Assembly: GCA_963580455.1 (NCBI GenBank)
Contig: OY756960.1
Location: 5,704,001-5,768,000, forward strand
Direction: 5' to 3'
DNA: 64,000 bases
Source: Euonymus europaeus
Lineage: Eukaryota; Streptophyta; Magnoliopsida; Celastrales; Celastraceae
The notes beneath the pieces were generated by a model. It ran no database searches. It was not told the origin of the DNA and saw only the letters and a program-made list of their open reading frames with translations. Below are positions 45,643 to 55,679 of this stretch, piece by piece. The position numbers were made by a program, and so were the translations under genes. Numbering within the stretch: position 1 is the first letter of the stretch; every line of letters starts with the position of its first letter.

Positions 45643-48600
45643 ATGGCACACGCCACCGGAACCCAGAATACTGGAGTTCAAGATGTGACTGGTGAAACAA
45701 CCACAGTCACCACTCCGACCGCTTTCGTCGCACCTAGTGTCTCAGCAAGTTCACTACTTTCTTCTTCGCCATCGCTGAAGACCTATTCAGGTAATTCTTT
45801 GGGTGCCTATTGTTCGGTGAAGCTCAATCATGACAATTTTCTGCTCTGGAAGAGCATGGTCCTCCCTCTCATTAAAGGGAACAGACTTGAAGGCTTTATT
45901 TAGGGTACCAATCCCTGCCCTTCACAGTTCATTATCACTGCTAATGAACCCTCATCTGCCGCCGTTAGTCAACCCAATCCAGCTCATGAACAATGGGTTG
46001 TCAATGATCAAATTCCTCTCGGCTGGCTTTATAATTCTCTGGATCCAGATGTTGCGTCTGAAGTTCTAGGTCATGAAACTTCCAAGGATCTTTGGGATGC
46101 CATTCAAGCCTTATTTGGTGTCAAAACCCGTTCTAACGTGATCTACTTCAAAAGGGAATTCCGCCGTCTCCAAAAAGGAGGGATGAAAATGAGTGAGTAT
46201 CTCACTGCAATGAAGAAATTGGCAAATAACCTAGCCTTGGCAGGGTCACCTGTTGATCCTAGTGACCTCACCTCTCAGGTTCTTGCAGGACTTGATTCAA
46301 TGGAATACAACCCAGTAGTCTGTCAACTGCTTGAGAAGGAGTTTGTCAGTTGGATGGAACTCCAATCCACCTTACTGAGTTATGAGCGCCGCATCAAACA
46401 ACTTAATGGTGGTATGGCTAATTTGAGTATTGGTCAGCCTAGTGCAAATTTGACCAGTCGAGGTGGTCGCACTCATAACCGTTCGCCAAATTTCAATCGT
46501 GACAGAGGTCGATCTGGACACAGGGGAGGCAGAACAGGACATCCTCGACCTACCTGTCAAGTCTGTGGCAAGACTGGCCACACTGCTGCTTATTGCTATT
46601 TTCGTTTTGATAATAAATCCATGGGCACTTCACCTGAGCACCAAAGAAGTGATACATCTGAGTCCCGAGCTAGTACACCTACTGCACCTACTGCTTTTAT
46701 TGCCTCTCCTGACATTCCATTTGATCCAGCCTGGTACGCAGACAGCGGGGCTAGTAATCATGTGACCAGTGACTCGAATTCTCTCACACAGCTGAGTCCT
46801 TTCCATGGTAATGACAAGCTTATTGTTGGTAATGGTCATAAACTTAGCATTTGTCATACTGGTACTTCACATTTGCTCACTCAGAGACAAAACCCTTTGA
46901 AATTGCATAATGTGTTGCATGTTCCTGGCATTAAGAAAAATTTGATCAGCATTTCCCAATTAACCTCTCATAATGATGTTTCTGTGGAATTTAATTCTTA
47001 TGGCTGTTTTGTTAAGGACAATCTCACGGGAGTGACGCTGGTTCAAGGGAAGCTTGAGGATGGTCTCTACAAGTTTGGTGGTTCTTCGTCTGTCACTTCA
47101 TCTCCAACTCGTCAAGCTCAAGACTATTCCTGTCATTCAGTGTTTTTAAACTCCAGCAATGTTGAGTCTGTAAACACTAGTTTAGTGTCTTCTAAGGAAC
47201 TATGGCATAGACGTCTAGGCCACCCATCTAGTACAATCATGCCTTTTGTGTTGAACAATTGCAACGCGAAGGTTGATTTCAATTCCAAATTTGTATTTTG
47301 TGATGCTTGCCAATACGGCAAGTCCCACTCTCTGCCTTATCAAAAGTCTAACTCTCATGCTTCTAATATTCTTGACCTCATCCATACTGACTTGTGGGGT
47401 CCTGCACCCATTCAATCTGGTTCTGGTTACAGGTATTATATGCATTTTGTTAATGATTGTAGTCGCTTCACTTGGATCTTTCCTCTTAAATTCAAATCTG
47501 AAGCTTTCAACATTTTCATTCTTTTCAAAACCTTTGTGGAAAAACAGTTTGCTCGACCCATCAAGTGTTTACAATCAGACATGGGTGGGGAGTATAAGAG
47601 TTTTTGTGATTTTGTTATCAAACATGGAATTGCATTTAGACACCCATGTCCTCACACATCTGCCCAAAATGGCAGAGCAGAGAGGAAACATCGCCATATC
47701 ACAGAAATAGGGTTGACTCTTCTTGCCCAAGCACACATGCCTCTAAAATTCTGGTGGGAATCTTTTCAAACTGCTACCTTTCTTATCAATCGTCTGCCCA
47801 CTCCCATCTTTAAAAATTCTACACCTTTGCAATGTCTAACTGGACAGGCTCTAGATTACAATTTTCTCAAAGTATTTGGTTGTGCTTGTTTTCCATGCGT
47901 GCGACCTTATCAATCCCACAAATTTCAATACCATTCCACCAAGTGTGTTTTCTTAGGGTATAGTGAATCTCATAAGGGTTTTAAGTGCTTGAGTTCTATT
48001 GGCCGTGTCTACATCTCACGTAATGTTGTTTTCAATGAGTCTGAGTTCCCTTTCCATACCGGGTTTCTTAATACTAAGCAACCACAGTCTGAAATTTTTC
48101 TTACTCCACCTCCTTCACTTTCTCCTTTATCTCCTCAAGTCATAGCATCATAATCTACCACACCGTCATTTTCTCCACCATCAAACTGTGTAGGCCATAC
48201 CACAACTTCCATTGAGCCACAAGGCACTCTTTCCAGTCCTCTCACGACTCTACCATGTGTATCTGATGTAGCACAGCCAAGAGAGCCTCAGGATGATGTT
48301 TCCTTGCACCCTACTGACACTTCTCCAGCCACCAATGTCACCAGTGACAATATTATTGATTCTGGAGATTCTCTTGTTGTTTCCAGAGATGCCACAAACT
48401 CCACTGCAGTACCAGATTCTCTTACTATTTCCAGCGGTACCACAAACTCAACTGCAGTACCACGAAGACCCACTACACGGTCTCAATCAGGAATTCACAA
48501 ACCAAAGACCTACCCTTCAGACTATCAACTATACGCTACCACCTTGATGCATCAAATACCAACAGAGCCCAATTCAGTTGCGGAAGCTCTGAAATCTGAT

Positions 48601-50136
48601 CTTTGGCGGGCTGCTATGAAGGATGAATTTATTGCATTGCAGAAAAATCATACATGGGATTTAGTTCCTTACTCACCTGCTTTCAATGTTATTGTCAATA
48701 AGTGGGTTTACAAGGTGAAGTTAAATGTCGATGGCAGCTTTCAACGCTGTAAAGCTCGACTAGTCGCCAAGGGGTTTCACCAAACACCTGGCATCGACTA
48801 CATAGAAACTTTCAGTCCTGTTATTAAAGCCTCTACCATTCGAATCATCCTGACGATAGTTGTGTCTCTAAATTGGGTTGTGAGACAATTGGATGTAAAC
48901 AATGCCTTCTTAAATGGTAAATTGCACGAGACAGTGTACATGCAACAACCAGCAGGCTTTGTGGATTCTCAAAGACCTCAGTTTGTATGCAGACTTCATA
49001 AGGCGCTTTATGGCCTAAAACAAGCTCCTAGAGTTTGGTACGAACAACTGAGGCATACTTTGCTTGCTTGGGGTTTCAAGAACTCTAAGTGTGATTCCTC
49101 TCTATTTTTCTTCAATCACCGAGGTCTGCTCATCATGGTGCTTATCTATGTAGATGATATGCTTGTCACAGGCAATCACCCGCACTCGTTGCAACAATTT
49201 GTGCAAAAATTGAATACCCAATTTTCTCTAAAGGATATAGGATCTCTTCATCATTTCCTTGGGGTCGAAGTTACTCGCGACATCACTAGTATGTACTTAA
49301 CTCAGACACGATACATTGATACTCTCTTGAGGAATATAGGCTTAGATCATCTTAAACCCTGTCTTACACCTGTTCTTGTGGGAAGACATTTCACCTCCAA
49401 GGATGGGGAACCCATGGCTGATCCCACTCTCTATAGGAGAACTTTGGGAGCCTTGCAATATGTTGTCAACACCCGACCAGATATAGCCTATATAGTCAAC
49501 AAGTTAAGCCAATTTCTTCAACAGCCCACTACAGTTCATTGGCAAGGTGTAAAGCGCGTACTCAGATATCTCAAGGGAACTCGCAACATGGGTATACATA
49601 TCAAACCATGTACTCAGCTGGCTTTATTTGGTTTTTCAGATGCAGATTGGGCTTGTTGCCTTGAGGATAGAAAATCTGTTACTGGATATTGTGTTTTCCT
49701 TGGTGACACTATTGTTTCATGGTCCTCCAAGAAACAATCTGTGGTTGCCCGATCAAGCACTGAATCTGAATATCGCACACTAGCTAACGTAGCCTGTGAA
49801 ATAACTTGGATACAAATGTTGCTGCGTGAAATCTCATTTCCTCTCCCAGCAGTTCCTATAACCTGGTGTGATAATATTAGTGCAGGTGCTCTTGCTGCAA
49901 ATCCAGTTTATCACGCACGCACAAAACATATTGATATAGATGTACATTTTGTTCGGGATAAAGTTCTCTCTAAAACCTTGCAGGTTCGGTATGTTCCTTC
50001 ACATGATCAGACTACAGACTGTCTTACTAAGCCACTGTCACACTCACGATTCAGTTTCCTTCGTGACAAACTCAGTGTGGCTCAGAGACCTCTTCCACCC
50101 ATGAGTTTGAGAGGGGCTGTTAAAGATGTAACATGA
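45643..50136 (+). pseudogene. Ale-like gag-pol polyprotein, two nonsense codons
   Basis: The first ATG after the primer site (45643, MAHATGTQNT) starts gag. TAG at 45901-45903 and TAA at 48151-48153 are the only breaks in 1498 codons. Domains in order: gag (LNHDNFLLWKSMVLPLIKGN), CCHC knuckle (CQVCGKTGHTAAYC), protease (WYADSGASNHV), pre-integrase (LWHRRLGHPSS, CDACQYGKS), integrase (HTDLWGP, QSDMGGEYK with Met where Asn is usual, NGRAERKHR), reverse transcriptase (ARLVAKGFHQTPGIDYIETF, LIYVDDMLVTG) and RNase H (DADWACCLEDRKSVTGY, STESEY). The frame ends with TGA 19 bp inside the right LTR. Catalytic residues look intact, so the two stops are the main visible lesions. Confidence 0.92.
48367..48462 (+). 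repeat. Two 48-bp tandem units in the integrase-RT linker
   Basis: 48367-48414 and 48415-48462 repeat GATTCTCTT..TTTCCAG....CCACAAACTC.ACTGCAGTACCA, giving two in-frame 16-residue Ser/Thr-rich repeats. The length is a multiple of three, so the frame is kept. Confidence 0.85.
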
Positions 50137-50332
50137 GCACTACGTTGCCGTTTTTATGTATGTATTAGTAGTGTGACAGCTGTACTTATATAATTGGTCT
50201 ACTTCTAGGGCTTCGTTCTAGAGTCTGTATATATAGTCTTGTATCATATCATCATCTCTGTCTATTAAGCAAAGTAGGCAGCTCTTATGTGTGAGCTCTA
50301 CTGTCTCTGTATTTGCATTATTTAACTAACAC

Positions 50333-52309
50333 AACTCTAAACAAGTAGTTTGAATCAAACACAAAGACCTTTTGAGATAAGACTTATCTCTACATATGGC
50401 ACGTGTATTTTATTTTCATAGGAACACTTCAACACATGTTTCATTCTAACTAAAATTTCATTAACATCAGTCTTCCATTTAATGCTCTTATCCTCATAAA
50501 ATAATATTATCAGATAAAATAAAACATGCAAGCTGAGATATAACAACAAAGTACGTAAGATGTCTATGCATGAAAATTAAACACATACAACCTGTTTCTG
50601 AGGCAGCTTACCTAAGGTTGCGCGATCAACACAGAGCTCATCACACAATTGTCAAATAAGAATTTACAAACTATGAAAATTCAAACCAACAGTTGTTGCA
50701 CCCTTCTCAAATCGAGCATTTTTATCCTTTATTCTTCTTAGCTGGTGTTGTGCTTTGCTGCTACCCATGGAAAACATTTTGGTTTTGTTAAAGATGTGAC
50801 AAAACTTCATAGATGAGAAAATAGTTATGGCTTTTTTGGAGATTGTGAGCTTGACCTTGCCGAGGAGAGAAACCCTCTCCCAATAGGCCAAATTCCCCAT
50901 TGGTATTGTAGTTGAGGGTGACCTTCGATTTTTTTTCTTTCTAATTTCTTCATGGGGGATTTATCTTTGTTCAGACTTTCCCCTCAACAATTTAATTCAA
51001 TGTTGATAGAGTAATTAATGGCGTGAATACCCATAATAAGATTTACGGGTTCGACGTGTGCCCAGTCGATCTTGAGAGGGCATATTTCGTGAAGCATTGT
51101 ACAATCTCCACCCTAGGAAGAGAGATAAACACCTCATACATTGTCCTTTGTCTTTTGTTAAGCACCACAAGTAAGACTTTCTCTTGGTTAAGGGAACTAG
51201 TTGGTAGTTCAGTCTTGATGAGTAGGGTAGCCCATATGTTGTCCTTCATGCCTCAAGAAGTCTAAGTTGGTTCAGAATCATTTTGGTTAATTCTTATTTG
51301 ATTATTTCTCCCTTTATGATCTACCAGCCTTGCATTTTGTTTTAAAGTCCAGGTCCCTCCATTCAATACATTCGGGCTCGAGGAGAGTGTCTAGTCTTAT
51401 GTAGGTTCTTAGAGCAACTTGGTCTAGTTGGAGTTTATCCATTTGGCCATTATGCCTATCGTATCACCTAAGATAGTCTATCCCCCATGTCGAAGGTAGA
51501 AATTGTAAATTTCCTTGTAGTTTTAGCCCAGTTTATAGGTTAGTCAATAGGGTTTTCCTTATCCTTACTAGGACTATAAAAAAAGGACCAAAAGTGAACC
51601 GATTGGTTGGTTTTCTAAAAAAAAATACACATTTTACACTATAATCGATTAAAGAATTGAAAAACTGACATAATTGACTAAATGGTTTAGCTAAAATATG
51701 TCAAAAAATTTGATCAAAATTGACCATTGGCAGCCTCAGTCCTTACGAAATTGAGTCATCCTTTAGATTTGATTGGCCTTCGAGGATCCAAAGAGACTCC
51801 TAACTTTGATGACTGGCTGGCGAACGTTGAGTTAGAGAAGATCAATCTCCCAGACTTCAATTTCTCCCTTTTATAGCTCCTGAGTATGCTTTTATAATTA
51901 ATTTTAACACAAATTAACCATGTCTTATTGTTTATATTTGGTCTAACTTTTTATTTATTTCTTTGATAGATTTCCCTCCCATACTAGTTGAGGAGATGAG
52001 AAATCCCTTCAATCACTCTTCTCTAGGTAGTCTATTGGAGATTCCCAGGGTGGTGCATCATCATATGCATCACTTCCGCATGATAAATCACTTTTTCCAC
52101 CTCCTAGTCATTCTTGGAAGAGGATTTGGGGAGATTGATCATTTCTCTTCGAAAAAGATAAAGAAACAGGTTGCTTCTCACCATTCCTCGGAGTATGAAA
52201 GAAGTACTATCTCCCCAGATTGTCCTAGAAGTAATGACTCGGTCTTTACTCCAAGGATTAATGGTCGACTAATTTCGTTGGACTATTCGATCAGGGATTC
52301 GAGGGGTCT
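50333..52309. other. Intergenic, no recognised gene
   Basis: Short frames at 50664-50900 (minus), 51023-51265 and 51963-52373 (plus) have no domain I recognise and no exon-like neighbours. The 51740-51860 part reads as a decayed protein-like stretch (F-D-x-W-L-A-N-V-E) that recalls gypsy gag, but too little remains. Confidence 0.35.
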
Positions 52310-53650
52310 AACTTGCCTTTATGTTAGGGGCAATTGTTCCTATAATATTTCGACCCAAAAATTAGTTTCATGAACTGTAGATTTTGAGTTAAGCCGAAAT
52401 TTAAATTTAAAATAAAAATATATAATAAAGAAATAATAAAAAGTGTAGACTTGTAATTAATTTGAAATGCTAAGGGTAAAATGGTCTATAGGTTAAATAC
52501 TTATGGGTGTGGTTAATTGAATGTGTAAATTGATAGATTTGAAGACAAGGATTGCAAGATTTGGGAATTTGGGTTGAGACCCAAAGGTAAGGTAAGAATT
52601 TCACCAGTTTTTGTGTGCAATTAATAGTTTGGGTATGTTGATCTAAGATTGGGTTATTAAATACAGGGCTTGATTAAGGTCGATGAGGTTCAGGATTGAG
52701 AGTAAACTATTTTTGCTTGTTGTTGGATAACGAGGTAGGGAAATTCTCATTTCATTATCATAGCCTAATTTCTTCTATTTTTGAGTTTTATACTCCATCA
52801 TTGGTCCTTAAATTTATGTTCTCTCCTTAATTGTACCTAAGGAAGAATGTGCCCTCTCGTATTTATCAATTATTAAGTGATTTGGATAAATTTGTATACC
52901 TTTACATGCTTGGTCATCAATTGATCATGGAATACTTTTGATCATGCATCACGTAGTAGAATATAAGTAGGAATAGATAAATATTTGCAAACATGTTGGG
53001 CATGCAAGTTAGATTATTGGAAGGACTCGTACATCTCCTAGATATTGATGTGAAATATGGAATGTCGTCGGGCTTTTCATGGTCCCGTTTAGTACAAAGA
53101 AGGTCATTGGGCCAGGTCAGGATTCCATATGTGCTTGGTACACCATACAGTGATGTTGTTGGGCTGTTCAACGTCCCGTTGAGTACAAGGATGTCGTTGG
53201 GCCAAGTTAAGGTCTTGTATGGTGTTGTTATTTACTTGTGTTTTGGTGTACATGATGTTAGATACCATATTGTTGCACTTGTGCACTTTTAAAATATTTT
53301 AACCTCGACGATGTACATTACTCATTAGTCTCTACTAAACCTTCTGCTCACTCTATCTATTTTCTTTTTGCTCCCTACAGTTGAGAATGGTGATGGTGAC
53401 TAGGTTGTGGATCAGGAGAGACCTACGTGACATGGATGGGCCACCCTATAGTACTAGGACTTGTTGGGTCGATTTATTTTGTTTATTGCTATTTCTTTAC
53501 ATTTAGTACTTAAACTTAAATATTATGAGGCCGGTTTGGTGTACTTTCATGGTATGGATGCATGACGATTGAGAGGGTGCTCTGTGTGGTCAGAACTCTC
53601 GGGCTGAGTTTGTGAACCATGGGTCCTGATATGTTGGCGATGGTTAATGA
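52310..53650. repeat. Probable old gypsy LTR with internal tandem repeat
   Basis: AGGGGCAATTGTTCC, GGTAAAATGGTCTATAGGTTA and GACATGGATGGGCCACC recall LTRs of plant gypsy elements. 53063-53223 holds two roughly 80-90-bp repeats with the shared blocks TGTTGGGCT.TTCA.CGTCCCGTTRAGTACAA, TCRTTGGGCCARGTYA and TATGG. No coding is supported and no partner LTR is seen. Confidence 0.4.
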
Positions 53651-54118
53651 CTAATGTATGCATAGGTGAAGCCACCATTGCGTGAGGGGATCGACCGACC
53701 CCCTAAAAAAAATTAGTGTTAAATATAGGTAAATTTTTTAAAAGACCCTTTTAAATTTTCATTTTAGACTTTTATGAAATTGAAAAATACTCTCTTAATC
53801 CTTTATTTTCTTGAATGTATATGATCTTTATAGTCCAATTAAGTTTTTACGTAGTTGATTCATGATAATCATGCAACGTCTTTACCAATTGGATAGTGAT
53901 GTTAATTGAATTGAGTATTATCGAATTGTTTGTGTATCTGTCAATTTGTGTAATGTTAATTAATAGTCTTTATTATATCTAAGTGAAAGTCTAAGTTAAC
54001 ACGGCAATACATTTAATACTTTCTAAAAAAAAATCGGGTCCCCACTAATTTAATCTTATCATAATGAATTCAATACTAATTGTAACCCTTTTATATACTC
54101 TCCTAGCTTCGACCCTGG
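53651..54118. mobile_element. Possible MITE-like element
   Basis: Starts near GCATAGGTGAAGCCACC and ends near CTCCTAGCTTCGACCCTGG, so the ends are loosely inverted (CATAGGTGAAGCCACC against CCAGGGTCGAAGCTAGG). An ATGTA is present on each side. The interior is AT-rich without coding. Ends of this kind (..GAAGCCACC / GGCTTCGACCC..) occur in plant non-autonomous DNA elements. Confidence 0.3.
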
Positions 54119-54233
54119 ATGTACTGTGATGTTTATTTGCTATGCATAAGGATTTGATATATTAGTTATGGATTGCATGCTGATAAATGGCTTGATACCA
54201 CACCACTTCTACTGGCCAGCAACACTGCAAGTG

Positions 54234-55262
54234 ATGGCGACCACGAGTTACAAGGCTAAAGTGTGTCGTGGAGTCCTCTGTCTGCACAGTGACGGTTCCA
54301 TTGTTTGCTCCTCTAATCCAAGCTTCGATGTCTCCATCCAAGATGATAGCTCTGTTGTGTGGGAAGATGCAGAGTTTGGTTCTAATCACGATCTTCAGCT
54401 CCGGCAATACAAGCCAGCTTCACCCTATTCAACAGAACTTCCAATTTTCTTTTACATTCATGGGGGTGGTTTTTATATTGGTTCTCGTACTTGACCTAAC
54501 TGTCAAAATTATTGCATCCTTCACGCATTAGAGCTTCAAGCAGTTGTTATCTCCCAGACTATCAGCTGGCGCCAGAGAACCAACTACCAGCCTTCATTGG
54601 CATTGAAGATGGATTTGGGGCTGTCAAATGGCTCCAAGCTCAAGCTGTATCAAAGAAGCCTGATACCTGGTTAACTGAGGTTGTTGATTTTGAGGTGGTG
54701 TTCATTTCTCGAGACTGCGGGTGGCAACACTGCTCATCTTGGCGTTCGGCTTGGTGCTGGTTCACCTGAGTTGGCTCTAGCTCTGGTGAGGGGTTATGTC
54801 CTCTTGGCACCTTTTTTTCGGAGGGACAGTTCGGACTCAATCCGAGGCAGAGGGACCAAAAGAAGCCTTCCTGAACTTGGAGTTGATAGTCAGGTTTGTA
54901 CAAACCCAACAGATTCTGCTACCACTTGCTCGGGGTATTGTTATTTTTCTAACCTTGGTGCATGGTTCTTATTGACAAGTTTGTTCATGCAGATTCTGGA
55001 GGCTCTCCATACCTATTGGAGACACTACCTTTGGCCATCTAGTCAGAGACTTGAACCAGTGGAACTTAATCCGATTCTGTTAGTGGTTGAGAGAAGTGAT
55101 ATACTGAAAGACTGAGCAGAGGATCGCGAAAAGAAATTAAAATTTTGGGGGAAGAAGGTCGAGTACATTGAATTTCTTCATTATTGATCCCAACTCTGAA
55201 GCTGCAAACGAACTTATGCTTGTCATCAAACGGTTCATTCCTGAAAATTCCAGGTTAGCGTT
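54234..55262 (+). pseudogene. Class I carboxylesterase (CXE) pseudogene
   Basis: The first frame from ATG 54234 (MATTSYKAKVCRGVLCLHSD) shows the N-terminal part of a plant alpha/beta-hydrolase of the CXE/GID1-related family: DSSVVWEDAEF, LQLRQYKPASP and the oxyanion-hole motif FFYIHGGGFYIGSR. TGA at 54492-54494 stops it at a position that is Trp in relatives. Later frames give DYQLAPENQLPA, DGFGAVKWLQAQAVSKKPDT, then a damaged nucleophile elbow: the expected G-D-S-A-G-G reads RDCGW after a small deletion, so the catalytic Ser is lost. LLAPFFRR is followed by another shift. An intron with GTTTGTAC donor and TTCATGCAG acceptor (about 54893-54990) is retained, so this is not a processed copy. 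The tail IDPNSEAANELMLVIKRFIP ends it. Confidence 0.85.
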
Positions 55263-55679
55263 ATAATGATTGCATACAGTTGCTAAGCAAAACAAGAAAA
55301 AAAAAATAAAAATGGCATGGTCTTCCGTCAATGAAGAATCCCCTAATCATGCATCTGATATACACACCTTTGCATGAAAAATAGAAGCATTTGTTGCGGT
55401 AAATGTCGAGCAAAATCCAAAAAAAGCCTTAACAGAAGATGCAAATCTGAAAAATCTTACCTTGGATGTTACGAAAAAGATTCAATGAAAAAGGCACACG
55501 AGCAAGACTAAACAGAAATAAGGACTAACACTCCCAATGTCAGATGATAATAAACATTAGCTTCCTCGCTATCACAGGTACACTGATCCATAGTTCTTGG
55601 CTACAGTAGATGCATGGATCACAAAATTTTGCTTTGTGTAAAAAACATTTGCAGTTTAAATGAAATGGGAGTTAAGCAG
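55263..55679. other. Spacer between esterase and kinesin pseudogenes
   Basis: No gene seen. Probably the old 3' untranslated regions of the two convergent pseudogenes. Confidence 0.4.

Larger units (their letters stand above)
45424..50327 (+). mobile_element. Complete young Ale-like Ty1/copia retrotransposon (4904 bp)
   Basis: LTRs of 205 bp (45424-45628) and 210 bp (50118-50327) differ by one 5-bp indel (ATCAT repeat) and one base (GGCT/GTCT). AACAC is duplicated on both sides. The primer binding site TGGTATCGGAGGG (45629-45641) directly follows the left LTR, and the purine tract GAGAGGGGC directly precedes the right LTR. A single reading frame of about 1500 codons holds gag, protease, integrase, reverse transcriptase and RNase H, with two stop codons and no shift. 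Short LTRs and a 4.9-kb size fit the Ale/Retrofit lineage. The left LTR has a TATATATAG box at 45534-45542. Confidence 0.95.

Noticed and set aside
45424..50327. CRISPR-like or prokaryotic repeat systems, here and elsewhere
   Set aside because: No array of identical repeats with unique spacers is visible anywhere; all repeats are LTRs, duplications or minisatellites of a plant genome.
51023..51265. 80-residue frame starting MNTHNKIYGFDVCPVDLERA
   Set aside because: It reads like protein, but no family was recognised and nothing extends it; reported only as an unassigned frame in the intergenic entry.
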